Below are positions 9,240 through 20,919 of a stretch of DNA of 64,000 bases, piece after piece. The notes under the pieces were generated by a model. That model made no database searches. It worked only from the letters and a program-made list of their open reading frames with translations, and had not been told where the DNA came from. The DNA is from Streptococcus cuniculi (GTDB lineage: Bacteria; Bacillota; Bacilli; Lactobacillales; Streptococcaceae), in the NCBI RefSeq assembly GCF_001921845.1, contig NZ_MSJM01000001.1, positions 257,691-321,690 on the forward strand, written 5' to 3'. Every line of letters begins with the position of its first letter. The first letter of the stretch is position 1. The translations under genes and the position numbers were made by a program.

Positions 9240-9395
9240 AAAACTCTCCTTTATATTTTTTTATGGTTCGCTTTATCTATTCGTAACGTCCTTCAAAAAA
9301 TGGCAAACTTAAAAATTAGGAAGCAAATTTTCAATGCAAAATGGCAGAATTAGAACCTAGGGAGATTAGTCTCAATGAAAAACTAGCAGAATTAG

Positions 9396-9445
9396 AAACG
9401 AGAAAGCAAAAAACCGAGAAATCTCGGTTTTTTGCTTTCTCGTTT
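9396..9445. terminator. Long perfect hairpin downstream of ileS
   Basis: Two 23-base arms (9396-9418 and 9423-9445) are perfectly complementary around an AAAT loop, with A and T tracts inside the stem. It works as a terminator in either direction. The preceding bases hold a short imperfect direct repeat (GCAGAATTAGAA near 9343-9355 and 9386-9397). Confidence 0.85.
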
Positions 9446-9497
9446 TTCGTTTTCCGTTAGTCGGACACGACCTAGAAAAGGTAAACACATTGATTCT

Positions 9498-12296
9498 CTA
9501 TTTTTCTTCAAATCCTTCAGCGACTGCTTCTGGGAAGTTGGCTTCAAGAACCGCTGCACAGTGGTCACAGACAGTTGCAAGATGCGGATTGCTGTTGGTG
9601 CCGACACTTGTATCAAGGCGACGGCAACGCTCGCAGACCTCTCCTGCTGCCCGCTCAACGGTGAAGGCTACATCTTCAAAGACAACACTACCCTCTGGTG
9701 CTTCTCCGTCTGCGATGGTCAAGTGTGACACGATGAGGAGTTGAGCAACATCACTCTTGACAGCATCTAGCAAGGCTCTTGTCTCCTCACCTGGATAGAC
9801 GGTCAAATGGGCTTCAAGGGATTTTCCGATGACTTTTTCTGCCCGTGCTTCTTCCAAGGCTTTTTGCGCTTTGGCACGGAAGTCCATGAAGGCTGCCCAA
9901 GTACCCAAGGTTTCTTCTTGGTTAGCAAAGGTTTCTGCCTCTGGCAATTCCGCTAATTGAACAAATTCCTCTGCTTCATGCTCCAAGTAAGACCAGATTT
10001 CCTCTGCTGTATGTGGCAAGATTGGGGTCAAGAGCTTGGTCAATTTAACCAACATGTCATAGAAGACAGTCTGCATTTGACGGCGCTCAAGCGATTTCGC
10101 CCCTTCGATATAGACAACGTCTTTGGCAAAATCCAAGTAAAAGGCTGATAAATCAACCGTTACAAAGTTGACAATGGTCTTGTAGATATCCAAGAACTTG
10201 AAGTCCGCATAGGCCTCACGAATGCTTGCTACCACTTGATTGAAACGGATGGTCATGTACTGGTCCACAGGACGCAAGTCCTCATAGGCTACGCTATCTG
10301 CTGCTGGGACAAAGTCAGAGGTATTGGCAATCAAGAAACGAAGAGTATTTCTAATTTTCCGATAGGTTTCAGACACTTGGCTCAAAATATCCATCGAAAT
10401 CCGCACGTCATTACTTGAATCAACGCTGGTTACCCAGAGACGCAAGATTTCTGCACCGAACTGCTTTTCAACATCGCTTGGCAAGATGGTATTTCCAAGA
10501 GACTTGGACATCTTCTCCCCTTTTCCGTCCAAGGTAAAGCCTTGCGAAAGAATTTGCTTGTAAGGAGCCACTCCGTTTGAGGCAACAGAGGTGATAAGAG
10601 AAGAGTTGAACCAACCGCGGTACTGGTCTGAACCCTCCAAGTAGAGGTCCGCTGGATAGCTCAATTCTGGGCGGGTATTTAAAACCCCGTTCCATGATGA
10701 ACCTGAGTCAAACCATACGTCCATGATGTCTGTTTCCTTGGTAAATGCACCATTTGGAGATCCTGGATGGGTAAAACCTGCTGGCAAGAGATCCTTGGCA
10801 TCTCGTTCCCACCAGATGATGGAGCCGTGCTCTGCAAAGAGTTCTGCGACATGCTCAATCGTTTCTTCCGTCATGATTGGTGTTCCGTCTTCGGCATAGA
10901 AGATTGGAAGTGGCACACCCCACGCACGCTGACGAGAGATGACCCAGTCACCACGGTCACGAATCATGTTGTAAAGACGAACTTTCCCCCATTCAGTATG
11001 GAATTTGACTTTTTCAATTTCATCGAGGATATCCTGACGGAATTTTGAGACCGATGCAAACCATTGTGGCACAGCACGCCAAATGATTGGCTTTTTGGTC
11101 CGCCAGTCAAATGGGTAGGAGTGAGAGATTTCTTCTTGGGCAAGGAGAAGGTCGCCTAATTTTTCGATAACCGTTGGGACTACTTTTTCATAGAATTGCC
11201 CTTCAAAATCAGGTCCTGCATTTTCTGTCATGATACCGCGTTCGTTGACAGTAACGGCTACTTCCAAGCCATATTTGACACCGACATTGTAGTCGTCCTC
11301 ACCAAATCCAGGTGCGGTATGGACGATTCCTGTACCAGAGTCAAGGGTAACGTGGTCACCATTCATGACCAATTCATCCTGCTCTGCATCCCATGGATGG
11401 GCAGTCACGATACGGTCCAATTCTTGACCTTTATAGCTAGCAACCACCTGTGGATTCTCCCAGCCGAAACGCTCTGCGAGGCTGTTCAACAACTCACTTG
11501 CCACGACAAATTGACGCTCGTCATTTTCAGGTTTCACAACCACATACTCAAAGTCAGGTCCCATGGTCAAGCCACGAGAAGCTGTAATGGTAAATGGTGT
11601 TGTCGTCCAAACTACGATATAGGTATTGGTATCTAAGATTCCTTTACCGTCTTTAACACGGTTGGCATAGTAAAGAGAGGTTGAGACTAAGTCATGGTAT
11701 TCGATTTCTGCTTCTGCAAGCGCTGACTCTGATGACCATGACCAATAGACTGGCTTGGCACCACGATAGATGTAGCCTTTTTTCGCCATTTCACCAAAGA
11801 CACGGATTTGCGCTGCTTCATAGTCTGGTGTCAAGGTCACATAAGGATGTTCCCAATCTCCAGACACACCGAGGCGTTTGAAGTCCTCACGTTGTTTGTC
11901 CACTTGGCTAAGAGCATAGTCACGACACATCTTGAGGTATTCCACCAAGTCCATTTCCTTGCGTTTGACACCTTGTTTGGCTAGAACTTGCTCGATTGGT
12001 AGCCCGTGTGTATCCCAACCTGGAACGTAGGGTGCATAAAAGCCAGACATGGATTTTGAACGGACAATGATGTCTTTTGAAATCTTGTTCATGGCATGTC
12101 CAACGTGGATATTCCCGTTTGCGTATGGAGGGCCATCATGCAAAACAAAATGCGGTTTGCCCTCGTTTAATTCCTGACGTTTTTGGTAGAGATTCGCCTC
12201 TTCCCATTCCTTTTGCCAAACAGGTTCTTTGGTTGGCAAGCCAGCGCGCATTGGAAAGGCTGTTTTTCCAAGATTAAGAGTTTCTTTTAGTTTCAT
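9498..12296 (-). CDS. ileS: Isoleucine-tRNA ligase
   Basis: Class I aminoacyl-tRNA synthetase charging tRNA-Ile with editing of Val. The 932-residue product has the HIGH-type motif HVGH in [17 protein letters not shown], the CP1 editing domain ([27 protein letters not shown]), the KMSKS loop ([10 protein letters not shown]) and a C-terminal zinc finger (CERC and CDHC pairs, about residues 887-915). It lies 12 bases after a GNAT gene and downstream of a T-box, so transcription should rise when tRNA-Ile is uncharged. Confidence 0.98.
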   Translation of the reverse strand: MKLKETLNLGKTAFPMRAGLPTKEPVWQKEWEEANLYQKRQELNEGKPHFVLHDGPPYANGNIHVGHAMNKISKDIIVRSKSMSGFYAPYVPGWDTHGLPIEQVLAKQGVKRKEMDLVEYLKMCRDYALSQVDKQREDFKRLGVSGDWEHPYVTLTPDYEAAQIRVFGEMAKKGYIYRGAKPVYWSWSSESALAEAEIEYHDLVSTSLYYANRVKDGKGILDTNTYIVVWTTTPFTITASRGLTMGPDFEYVVVKPENDERQFVVASELLNSLAERFGWENPQVVASYKGQELDRIVTAHPWDAEQDELVMNGDHVTLDSGTGIVHTAPGFGEDDYNVGVKYGLEVAVTVNERGIMTENAGPDFEGQFYEKVVPTVIEKLGDLLLAQEEISHSYPFDWRTKKPIIWRAVPQWFASVSKFRQDILDEIEKVKFHTEWGKVRLYNMIRDRGDWVISRQRAWGVPLPIFYAEDGTPIMTEETIEHVAELFAEHGSIIWWERDAKDLLPAGFTHPGSPNGAFTKETDIMDVWFDSGSSWNGVLNTRPELSYPADLYLEGSDQYRGWFNSSLITSVASNGVAPYKQILSQGFTLDGKGEKMSKSLGNTILPSDVEKQFGAEILRLWVTSVDSSNDVRISMDILSQVSETYRKIRNTLRFLIANTSDFVPAADSVAYEDLRPVDQYMTIRFNQVVASIREAYADFKFLDIYKTIVNFVTVDLSAFYLDFAKDVVYIEGAKSLERRQMQTVFYDMLVKLTKLLTPILPHTAEEIWSYLEHEAEEFVQLAELPEAETFANQEETLGTWAAFMDFRAKAQKALEEARAEKVIGKSLEAHLTVYPGEETRALLDAVKSDVAQLLIVSHLTIADGEAPEGSVVFEDVAFTVERAAGEVCERCRRLDTSVGTNSNPHLATVCDHCAAVLEANFPEAVAEGFEEK

Positions 12297-12308
12297 AACT
12301 TCTCCTTT

Positions 12309-12749
12309 TTAAAGTTCTAATGTCATTACGATTTCATTGGTGGCTAGGCCTGTCGACTGGAAGCCCAGACTGTCTAAAATCCCACGCATCTTGTGATTTC
12401 CGACCACATAGCTGGTGACTAGACGCTTGCAAGTAGGATCATTCTTGGCATAGCGAAGGACCCACTTCAGGGCTTCTGTACCATAACCACGATTTTGATA
12501 GGTTTGGTCAATCATCAAGCGCCAAATCAGATAACTTTCCTCCTCTTGCTGTTTCATCAAGAGCAGAAAGCCCACTACCTGCTCTCCTGCCAGAATCGCC
12601 AAGGGCTCAAGTTCGTCCTTTTCACGATAGAGCCAGGCTTGTGCGAGCGAGTAGAGATTGGAAGCTAGACGGCGCTCGTCTTTTTGGGCGACAGACAGCC
12701 CAATGACCGCATCAAATGTTGTCTCATCTACTAGTTGTAGTTTTATCAT
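12309..12749 (-). CDS. GNAT family N-acetyltransferase between T-box and ileS
   Basis: A 146-residue acetyl-CoA-dependent transferase. Motif A is clear (QNRGYGTEALKWVL, about residues 92-106), and the C-terminal LDSLGFQSTG strand completes the fold. The acceptor is unknown. It sits in the ileS transcription unit, 12 bases upstream of ileS, so it should be induced by isoleucine starvation. Genes of this type may protect against toxic aminoacyl analogues or modify proteins, but this is only inference. Confidence 0.85.
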   Translation of the reverse strand: MIKLQLVDETTFDAVIGLSVAQKDERRLASNLYSLAQAWLYREKDELEPLAILAGEQVVGFLLLMKQQEEESYLIWRLMIDQTYQNRGYGTEALKWVLRYAKNDPTCKRLVTSYVVGNHKMRGILDSLGFQSTGLATNEIVMTLEL

Positions 12750-12759
12750 ATCACTCTAA

Positions 12760-12861
12760 TACTCGTCAAAAATCAAACTCTGATGTCGTTAACTTGCCTT
12801 GCTGAACGTCAGTTCTACCTGCGACTTCGTTGCCTAATCAGACTTTGATTTTTATAGAGTA
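12760..12861. repeat. BOX-like intergenic repeat
   Basis: A 102-bp element with imperfect terminal inverted repeats: TACTC-n3-AAAAATCAAACTCTGA on the left and TCAGACTTTGATTTTTATAGAGTA's ends on the right. The interior contains ACTTGCCTTGCTGAACGTCAG, similar in style to pneumococcal boxA/boxC. It lies inside the transcript between the T-box terminator and the GNAT gene and would form a hairpin in the RNA. Confidence 0.65.
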
Positions 12862-12871
12862 CAACAATAAA

Positions 12872-13085
12872 AAACCTCCGTCAGAAAGGACGAAAGTTCG
12901 TGGTACCACCTTAGTTCAGACAGGCAGACTTTGCCTATCCCTCAATTGCTCGTTAACGGAAAGCAAACCGTTTTTCCTTACTGGTTTCAGGAAAAATCAA
13001 ATAGAATGATGATTAGATAGCTAGGGAATGTAGGTCTTCCACCGTCACCTACTCGCTGAAAATATCGTTATCTTTTCGTGTTTCT
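12872..13085 (-). promoter_or_regulatory. T-box riboswitch upstream of GNAT-ileS
   Basis: Read on the minus strand, the T-box motif AAGGTGGTACCACG is at about 12898-12911, followed by the terminator stem CTTTCGTC/GACGGAGG with a T run (12871-12896). Upstream lies a Stem I-like structure (GTAGGT/ACCTAC) with ATT on its 3' side, consistent with an isoleucine specifier. Uncharged tRNA-Ile is expected to stabilise the antiterminator and allow expression of the GNAT gene and ileS. Confidence 0.9.
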
Positions 13086-13095
13086 ATTATCTGTT

Positions 13096-13800
13096 TTATT
13101 CTTCTGTTGTTCCTGCTTCATAAGCTTCAACTTGTGCTGCTTCTTGCTCAAGAGCTTCTGCCTGTCTTGCTAATTCAGCCATTTCTTCTTCTGACATTTG
13201 ACGTGTTACATCCAAATCATCTTCAGGTGTATCAACTGATTCAGCCAAGGCTTCCTCTAGAACTTCACGGAAAGCTTCATCACTCGTTTGCAAGTAGGAA
13301 GCTGTTGGACGTAAAATCTCTTCCCATTCAGGCGAATCAACCAAGGCCAACTGGCTCTCAATGGTTGATTTGAGACGCTGGTGGAAGACACGTGTCTTGT
13401 TCTTCAACTCTTCTGTCTCAACGGCCACTTTTTTGGCATTATCCGTTGCAGTACGTAGAATTTCATTGGCCTTGTCTTTCGACACATTGAGCAAGGATTG
13501 GCTGTCGTATTCTGCCTGCTTGATAATGTTAGCAGCTTGTTCTTTCGCAGCAACCTTCACTTTTTCAGCTGTATCTTGTGCCAAAATAACAGACTGACTG
13601 AGTGATTCTTTCAATTCGTCAAAGTAAGCAAGACGATCTCTCAAAGATTTGATTTCCATCTCTTGCTCATGATTTTTCCGAACGAGTTCTTCATAATCAT
13701 CGGTTACAATGTCCAAAAATTCATCTACTTCTTCTGGATCATACCCTCTAAATTTAGTGCCAAAGGTTTTATCTTTTAGCTCCAATGATGTAAGTACCAT
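13096..13800 (-). CDS. divIVA: Cell division protein DivIVA
   Basis: Septum- and pole-localised coiled-coil scaffold that organises division and peripheral peptidoglycan growth in streptococci. The 234-residue product begins with the membrane-binding DivIVA signature (SLELKDKTFGTKFRGYDPEEVDEFLD, split here around Phe/Arg-Gly-Tyr). Long coiled coils (about residues 30-150) and an acidic C-terminus rich in Glu/Ala follow. It ends the division cluster, 6 bases after ylmH. Confidence 0.95.
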   Translation of the reverse strand: MVLTSLELKDKTFGTKFRGYDPEEVDEFLDIVTDDYEELVRKNHEQEMEIKSLRDRLAYFDELKESLSQSVILAQDTAEKVKVAAKEQAANIIKQAEYDSQSLLNVSKDKANEILRTATDNAKKVAVETEELKNKTRVFHQRLKSTIESQLALVDSPEWEEILRPTASYLQTSDEAFREVLEEALAESVDTPEDDLDVTRQMSEEEMAELARQAEALEQEAAQVEAYEAGTTEE

Positions 13801-13806
13801 AATTCC

Positions 13807-14601
13807 CTACTTTCTAATAACTTCTATTTCTAATTTTATTTTACTGTGTTTGGTGTATCCGACGATCTCTTTGACACGAACTCTACCAAAACCTCTGACA
13901 CTGACTAATTGTCCTGCTTTGAGGCTTTTTCCGACTTGTGTGACAGGAGAATAATCGACCTTGATTTGTTTTGCTTCAATCAATTGACTGGCCTTCGAGC
14001 GCCCCATCCGAAAGACTGCCGAGACGACTTTATCGAGCCGTAAGCTCGATACTAAAATCTGTTCACTTGTATAGCCCGAGGATGTATGAACTGTGATTGC
14101 TTGTATATCACACTCTTTCCACGTGACAGGCGTGCGACCAATCTTTTGAACCTCGTTCATCAGAAGAGGAACAAAGCGCTTATCTAATAAGACATAAGTA
14201 TGCTCTTCTTCTATCAGAATGTCGCCAATATACTGCCGTTGCACTCCCAGACGATTGACTAGAGTTCCCAAAATCTGTGAATGGCTCAAGTGATGATATT
14301 TTCGTGGATAAATCACTTCAACCACTGCTATATCAAAGTCAGCTTCCTCCAGCTGATAATAATCTGGCGCAATGATTCCACGAGAAAATTCTGTTGCAAC
14401 GAGACTATGACTGCTCCAATAGCTCAACTGGAAATGGGCTGCAATCGACTGTGCCATTTCATCTTGCTTTGGATTCAAAAAAGAAGTGAGACGATAGGAG
14501 TAGGTCATCTCCACCTGCTGACAGAGGTCAATGACTTTCTCAATAAAGGCTTTCTCCTCTTTCGGAAAATGTTGCACTAATTGTTGATATGCTTGATCCA
14601 T
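13807..14601 (-). CDS. ylmH: YlmH, S4-domain RNA-binding protein
   Basis: RNA-binding protein of the division cluster. In Bacillus, YlmH has been tied to rescue of stalled ribosomes and to Z-ring effects. The 264-residue product has an N-terminal helical/ferredoxin-like region with the YKHHLSHSQILGTLVNRLGVQR-type block (shown in part), and a C-terminal S4 domain (SSLRLDKVVSAVFRMGRSKASQL, about residues 182-240). It is four bases from yggT and co-directional with sepF and ftsZ. Confidence 0.92.
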   Translation of the reverse strand: MDQAYQQLVQHFPKEEKAFIEKVIDLCQQVEMTYSYRLTSFLNPKQDEMAQSIAAHFQLSYWSSHSLVATEFSRGIIAPDYYQLEEADFDIAVVEVIYPRKYHHLSHSQILGTLVNRLGVQRQYIGDILIEEEHTYVLLDKRFVPLLMNEVQKIGRTPVTWKECDIQAITVHTSSGYTSEQILVSSLRLDKVVSAVFRMGRSKASQLIEAKQIKVDYSPVTQVGKSLKAGQLVSVRGFGRVRVKEIVGYTKHSKIKLEIEVIRK

Positions 14602-14604
14602 AGC

Positions 14605-14862
14605 TTAGATATACAAGAGATAAACAAGTAATCTCGATAAGAGATGAATCAAAAACAAGACGAGGACGATGGTCCAATCCAAGCCTAGAAACTGTAATTT
14701 AAATCGTTGGAAAGGAGCTAAAATAGGTCTCACCAAGCTGGTAATCAAGCGCCCTATGAAACTGTCATAAGCATTTGGAACCCATGAAAGAAAGGCATAG
14801 GCAACCAAGATATAGGAATAAATCTCTAATACTTTCAATAGGATTAAAATAACAAGTGTCAT
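14605..14862 (-). CDS. YggT family membrane protein (YlmG)
   Basis: An 85-residue membrane protein with two hydrophobic segments (about residues 3-25 and 60-83) and the family motif PNAYDSFIGRLITSLVRPILAPFQR (in part SFIGR and VRPILAPF). It belongs to the ylm part of the division cluster. The family affects division or osmotic responses in other bacteria, but the mechanism is unknown. It lies 5 bases after sepF. Confidence 0.9.
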   Translation of the reverse strand: MTLVILILLKVLEIYSYILVAYAFLSWVPNAYDSFIGRLITSLVRPILAPFQRFKLQFLGLDWTIVLVLFLIHLLSRLLVYLLYI

Positions 14863-14867
14863 AAGTC

Positions 14868-15401
14868 CTACCGTTTCATATCAAAGTCAAAAGCTGTCTC
14901 TGATGCATAATGAGGAGCACTTGAGCGAAGCTCTTCCATATTGACTGTGACTTTTGCTGGAGTCAAGAGCCACATAGTATTTGACACCTTTTTCAAATTC
15001 CCTGAAAGGACAGAACGGGCTCCATCGAGATAATCGAGACAGCGACGAGCTTGCGTTTCAGACATGTGCTGGAAGTCGATTAAGATGCTAGCATCATCGA
15101 TTAACAATTGGACAATTTCTGGTGCGTCTTCGTACTTTTTAGGGTACTTAATATCAATCGTTGAGTTGCCAGTAGCCGTCTTCACAATGGATTGTTCTTC
15201 TGGCTGTCTGGTAACTGGTCTTGCACTTGCTTGAGAACGCGTAAACTTAGCTGGTTCCGCAGGTGTTGCCACCTCATGTGTTGGCGTAGGAGCTACTCTC
15301 ATCTTAGGTCCCTCGTTTTCTAATGCGTACGCTTCTTGCTCTCTGTCGTCGTCTATTTCAAAGTAATTAATTATATTTTTAAATGTATCTTTAAAAGCCA
15401 C
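14868..15401 (-). CDS. sepF: Cell division protein SepF
   Basis: Z-ring membrane anchor that bundles FtsZ. The 177-residue product has an N-terminal amphipathic helix (MAFKDTFKNIINYFE), a variable acidic/Pro linker and the compact SepF domain (about residues 85-170, with KYPKKYEDAPEIVQLL and RRCLDYLDGARSVLSG). It lies between ylmE and yggT with short spacings, indicating one transcript. Confidence 0.95.
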   Translation of the reverse strand: MAFKDTFKNIINYFEIDDDREQEAYALENEGPKMRVAPTPTHEVATPAEPAKFTRSQASARPVTRQPEEQSIVKTATGNSTIDIKYPKKYEDAPEIVQLLIDDASILIDFQHMSETQARRCLDYLDGARSVLSGNLKKVSNTMWLLTPAKVTVNMEELRSSAPHYASETAFDFDMKR

Positions 15402-15412
15402 GTTTTTCTTCC

Positions 15413-16084
15413 TTATTTAAAAAATGCTGTCCCGATACGGATAAAGGTTGCTCCGCAAGAAATGGCCTCCGCAAAATCACCACTCATTCCCATACTGAGT
15501 TCAGTAAAGGGCATATGGGGTAGTTTTCTGGCCTGTAATTGCTCTTGTATTGCCTTTGCTTCTGAGAAAATAGCCATGAGTTCTGCATGACTAGCTTCAA
15601 AAGGTGCCATGGTCATCAGGCCGACAACTTCAACCTTATCAAGGAGCGACAACTGTTCTAAAGCCTCGTCTAACTCATCAACCAGAAAGCCATGTTTGCT
15701 TTCTTCCTTAGAAATGTTGACTTGCAGGAAGCATCTCACGGTTTTGTCAGCACGTTTTTGGATTTCCTGTGCCAATTTGACCGAATCCAAAGCGTGAAAA
15801 TAATCGACATAGTTGATGACATCTTTTACTTTTCTTCTTTGCAAACTACCAATTAAGTGCCAGGTGAGTCCTTGGTCTGACAAGGCTTGGTATTTCTCTA
15901 AAAATTTGTCTACCCGGTTTTCACCGATATGCTGAATTCCAGTAGCAACCAAATCTTTAGTAATAGAGCTGTCAACATACTTGGTGACAGCTATTACATT
16001 GACTAAATCTTGAGATCGATGTGCATTTTTCTTCGCCTGCTCAAGAGCAGCAAATACAGCATCTTTATTCTGTTGTAAATTCAT
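15413..16084 (-). CDS. YggS family pyridoxal phosphate homeostasis protein (YlmE)
   Basis: PLP-binding, alanine-racemase-like barrel protein involved in vitamin B6 balance, with no known enzymatic reaction. The 223-residue product has the PLP lysine in VIAVTKYVDS, the motifs IGENRVDKF and WHLIGSLQRRK, VNISKEESKHGF, and the C-terminal phosphate-binding LSMGMSGDFAEAI. It starts 1 base after the ftsZ stop codon, so the two are probably co-translated. Confidence 0.94.
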   Translation of the reverse strand: MNLQQNKDAVFAALEQAKKNAHRSQDLVNVIAVTKYVDSSITKDLVATGIQHIGENRVDKFLEKYQALSDQGLTWHLIGSLQRRKVKDVINYVDYFHALDSVKLAQEIQKRADKTVRCFLQVNISKEESKHGFLVDELDEALEQLSLLDKVEVVGLMTMAPFEASHAELMAIFSEAKAIQEQLQARKLPHMPFTELSMGMSGDFAEAISCGATFIRIGTAFFK

Positions 16085-16085
16085 C

Positions 16086-17312
<1,227 letters not shown>

Positions 17313-18689
17313 TTATTCAAACATGCTTCCAAACAAACCACGAATGCGATCTGTGATTTTCACTTTTGACTCGTCCTCTTCTGGCTCTGAGTAAGGAACA
17401 TAAGGCCGTTCTTCAACAGGTTCAGGAGCAACTTCTGTTGGTGCTTCTGGTTGAACTGGCTGAATAGCTGGACGAACTTTCGGTGCACTCAATGGAATGT
17501 CGATTGGTTTTTGTCGAAGTGTTGCTTCGCCGTTCACAGCTGCTTGCGCAATCATTTCAACTTCATCTAGGCTGCCAACGTATTCCACTAAGCTGATGAC
17601 ATGGGCAAAGGCTGGGTTTCGGATACCAATCTGATTTGGTACGTATAGTTTGGTATTCACTCCAAAAATTTCTTGAGCAAGTTCTGTAATACCAGGCAAT
17701 ACTGCTACACCACCGACCAAGACGATGCCACCTGGCAAGTCCAAGGCACGTGTCCGTTCTAAGTCTTGTTTCACACGGGTGAAGATTTGACGAAGACGGG
17801 CAGAAATCACTTCTGACAAGTAGCGCTCTGTCACTTCGACTGGAGCTGATTCTCCAATCACTTCGACCATGAATTTTTCTTTTTCACTAGCTTCTTGTGG
17901 GTAAGCAATTCCGTAATTGAATTTCAAGTTTTCAGCAATGCTTTGAGAAGTTGTCAATACCTTGGAAATATCTTTGGTGATGTAATCGCCACCTTCTTGA
18001 TAGATGTTGGTATATTGCAATTCTTGACCACGCATTACCGCAACAGTTGTCTGTCCACCACCAAGGTCAATGACAATGGCACCAAATTCTTTTTCACCTT
18101 CGTTGAGAACTGAACGAGCCAATGAAAGCGGAGAAATCACAACGTTTTCTACTTGAACGCCTGCGCGTTCAACGGTCTTACGCAAGTTGTGCAAGATTGT
18201 ACGCGGACCAGTATAGAGCATGCCACGCATCTCTAAACGAATCCCCATCATACCACGAGGGTCTTTGATGCCTTGGAACCCATCTACCACAAACTCTTCT
18301 GGTATAAAGGAAATCACTTCACGTTCTGGAGTCATGCTCTTTGTTAGAGCTGATTTCACAACATTTTGCACATCTACGTCTGTAATTTCTTGTGAATCTG
18401 TTGTTACTGGAATCATCCCTTGGGTAGGCTCGATTTGAAGGAGGTTTGCTGGCAAGCCAACATTTACCTTATCAATCCGAATACCTGCTTTTTCTTCGGC
18501 TTGTCCAATCGCTGTTTTAATCGCTTTTGCTGCAACGTCAATATTGACAATAATTCCATCTTTCACGCCTGAGCTTTTGACATTGCTCACGCCAATCACA
18601 TTCATTTCGCCTTCTACATACTCTGCAACCAAGACTTTAACGGAGCTTGTACCGATATCTAATCCCGTAAAAAAGCCATTTCTAGCCAT
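17313..18689 (-). CDS. ftsA: Cell division protein FtsA
   Basis: Actin-like ATPase tethering FtsZ to the membrane and recruiting later divisome proteins. The 458-residue product has the phosphate-1 motif GLDIGTSSVKVLVAE, the SHS2/1C region, phosphate-2 VIDLGGGQTTVAV, the adenosine motif GGIVLVGGVAVLPGI, a Pro/Glu-rich linker (about 395-430) and a C-terminal amphipathic helix (KITDRIRGLFGSMFE). It has an AGGA-type RBS. A 135-base gap to divIB contains promoter-like A+T-rich DNA. Confidence 0.97.
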   Translation of the reverse strand: MARNGFFTGLDIGTSSVKVLVAEYVEGEMNVIGVSNVKSSGVKDGIIVNIDVAAKAIKTAIGQAEEKAGIRIDKVNVGLPANLLQIEPTQGMIPVTTDSQEITDVDVQNVVKSALTKSMTPEREVISFIPEEFVVDGFQGIKDPRGMMGIRLEMRGMLYTGPRTILHNLRKTVERAGVQVENVVISPLSLARSVLNEGEKEFGAIVIDLGGGQTTVAVMRGQELQYTNIYQEGGDYITKDISKVLTTSQSIAENLKFNYGIAYPQEASEKEKFMVEVIGESAPVEVTERYLSEVISARLRQIFTRVKQDLERTRALDLPGGIVLVGGVAVLPGITELAQEIFGVNTKLYVPNQIGIRNPAFAHVISLVEYVGSLDEVEMIAQAAVNGEATLRQKPIDIPLSAPKVRPAIQPVQPEAPTEVAPEPVEERPYVPYSEPEEDESKVKITDRIRGLFGSMFE

Positions 18690-18824
18690 CCTATCAGTCC
18701 TCTCTTACTTCTCAAACTTTTTAAGAATTTTTAGTTCAATGTTTTAAATATAATTATTCACTCTTCATTATACCATACAATATTCAAAAATGGTGATAGA
18801 AAAGCTTTTTTCTGTTATTTTTTT

Positions 18825-19847
18825 CTATTTTGCATAGCTAAATGCACCGACCTCCATGTCAACGACACTAGGGACAGAAAGCTGCTTGGCTATATTAGGG
18901 TAGTAGGGGAGTTTTGTGTCAATTTCACTGAGGGGGATGAGCAGGGCGTTCCCATCGCGCATGGTCATCGTCAGTAAGTCCGTGGTTACCTTGCTTGGGG
19001 TCAAATCGATACTCTCTATGTTACTGACTATTCCGGCATCAATCGTTGCTAATTGTAGCGCAAGTTCCTTAACCAAATCTTTATTTGCTAAGTTAATTAG
19101 GGTGTGTTGCGCTGGCAATCCCTCTAGCGGCATGGCTGTTTCAGAAATATTTCCACTCGATAGTACCAAGCGGTATCCATCCTTATCTTTTAGATAGCCA
19201 ACTTCCGTGAATTCTTCGACATGAATCGTGAAACGGTTAGGAAATTGGAAGGTCATCTTATCTGATTTGACAACGTTGCTGCTGTTTTTGATGTTGTCTT
19301 CAATAGTTTTGGTCTCAAGTAAAGTTGTCAAGGCGTAGTCTTTGCTCGAAATTCTGCTGTAACGAAGGACAGTTTCCGTATCGATACGCTGATTTCCAAC
19401 AACCTCAATTTTCTTTTCTTTACTCAAAGGGCTGATGAAATAGACCGCCAGCAAGATTCCCATGATGGCTACTGCAATAATTGGACTGGCTTGTAAGAGG
19501 GCCTTGCGGGGAATCGGAGCGCGCGTCACTACTGGCTTTACTTCTAGCTCCTGTGAAGACTGGATGCTGTTTGCATCCTTCACCTTCTTGGTTTTCACTT
19601 TCTGACTCAACTTAGGGGAACGAGCCGGTTTTTTTTCTTCTGACTTTGCTTCCTCTTGTTCTGATTCTGTCTCTTGTTGGCTCGCCAAATAAGCCTGATG
19701 CCGTTCCTTCCATTGAGCAAGAAAATCGCTTTCTGCTTCTGGTTCCGTCTCGGTCTCAGGTGCTTGTTCTTCTACTTGGCTTTCCGCTTCTTCTTGTAGG
19801 TCTTGCGGGTCCTGTGTGACTTCTTCCAAGGAGTCCTTTTCCGTCAT
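18825..19847 (-). CDS. divIB: Cell division protein DivIB/FtsQ
   Basis: Bitopic divisome protein acting with DivIC and FtsL. The 340-residue product has a long acidic cytoplasmic tail rich in Glu/Gln (about residues 1-100), one membrane helix (about 126-146, IIAVAIMGILLAVYFI), a POTRA domain starting at KEKKIEVVGNQRIDTETVL, and the beta domain ending near VGAFSYAK. The long acidic N-terminus is typical of streptococcal DivIB. It starts 1 base after murG stops. Confidence 0.94.
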   Translation of the reverse strand: MTEKDSLEEVTQDPQDLQEEAESQVEEQAPETETEPEAESDFLAQWKERHQAYLASQQETESEQEEAKSEEKKPARSPKLSQKVKTKKVKDANSIQSSQELEVKPVVTRAPIPRKALLQASPIIAVAIMGILLAVYFISPLSKEKKIEVVGNQRIDTETVLRYSRISSKDYALTTLLETKTIEDNIKNSSNVVKSDKMTFQFPNRFTIHVEEFTEVGYLKDKDGYRLVLSSGNISETAMPLEGLPAQHTLINLANKDLVKELALQLATIDAGIVSNIESIDLTPSKVTTDLLTMTMRDGNALLIPLSEIDTKLPYYPNIAKQLSVPSVVDMEVGAFSYAK

Positions 19848-19848
19848 T

Positions 19849-20916
19849 CTACGCCTTTCTTTCTATATCTTCTTTCAGCAATTGATAAAAATGATCCAGT
19901 GTTTGAATCTCTGTCGAATGCGCCATGTTCTCGATATAGCCTTCTTTTTCTGCCAATAACTGCTCTACTGTTGCCACTAAAGTATCAAAGGTGAGCTCGT
20001 CTTCATCTAACTGCTTGGCATAGCCCTTTTCTTCAAAATAGCGGGCATTTTCCAACTGATCGCCACGGCTGGCCTTGCGACCTAGAGGAACAATCAGGTG
20101 CAGTTTTTGCATAGCGACCAGCTCAAAAATTGTATTGGAGCCACCGCGAGTGATGACTACATCGGCCTCATTCATCAAGGGTTGATACAAGTCTGTCACG
20201 TAATCTACTCGGTATAGTCTCGGCGATAAGTGATTGAGACTACTATCACCTGTTAGATTGATGATATTAAACCGCTCCGTCAATGCTGTTTGATGCTGAC
20301 TAATCAGGTCATTAAAGACCTTAGCCCCACCTGATCCACCCACAAAGAGCAGGGTTGGCAGATGCTCATCCAACTGGCTCATGATTTCTGGTAGCTGAAT
20401 CGGAGTGACATTTTTTGCTGTTGCGACTTTTGTCACGGCACCCACATGCTTGACTTTTGCTAACTCACTACTTTGCTCAAAGGTGCTGTACATGGTGGTC
20501 GCAAATTTGTAGGCGATTTTATTGGCCAAGCCCATGGACAAGTCTGACTCATGGATAAAAACAGGAATGCCCAATACACGTGAGGCAATAACAGGTGGCA
20601 CTGACACAAAACCACCCTTTGAAAAGAGGGCTTGTGGGCGGATAGACAATAAAATAGCAATCGATTGGACAATGCCCCAAACTACCTTAAAAACATCTAG
20701 GAGATTTTGCCAGGAAAAATAACGGCGCAATTTCCCCGTTGCAATCCCGTGAAACTGAACATCTAGCCCTGACTGGACGAGTTGCTGGTATTCAATTCCC
20801 TTGCGGTCCCCGATATAGTGCACTTCCCAGCCGTCCTTGAGAAATCGTGGAATCAACAGGAGGTTCAGCGTTACATGACCGACTGTCCCACCCCCTGTAA
20901 AGACTATTTTTTTCAT
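19849..20916 (-). CDS. murG: UDP-GlcNAc:undecaprenyl-PP-MurNAc-pentapeptide GlcNAc transferase
   Basis: Makes lipid II at the inner membrane face. The 355-residue product starts with the glycine-rich loop [14 protein letters not shown], has the second glycine loop [14 protein letters not shown], and the donor-binding region [26 protein letters not shown] (in part [10 protein letters not shown]). Streptococcal MurG often has Val in the first loop as here. It lies 3 bases after murD and 1 base before divIB. Confidence 0.97.
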   Translation of the reverse strand: MKKIVFTGGGTVGHVTLNLLLIPRFLKDGWEVHYIGDRKGIEYQQLVQSGLDVQFHGIATGKLRRYFSWQNLLDVFKVVWGIVQSIAILLSIRPQALFSKGGFVSVPPVIASRVLGIPVFIHESDLSMGLANKIAYKFATTMYSTFEQSSELAKVKHVGAVTKVATAKNVTPIQLPEIMSQLDEHLPTLLFVGGSGGAKVFNDLISQHQTALTERFNIINLTGDSSLNHLSPRLYRVDYVTDLYQPLMNEADVVITRGGSNTIFELVAMQKLHLIVPLGRKASRGDQLENARYFEEKGYAKQLDEDELTFDTLVATVEQLLAEKEGYIENMAHSTEIQTLDHFYQLLKEDIERKA

Positions 20917-20919
20917 ATA

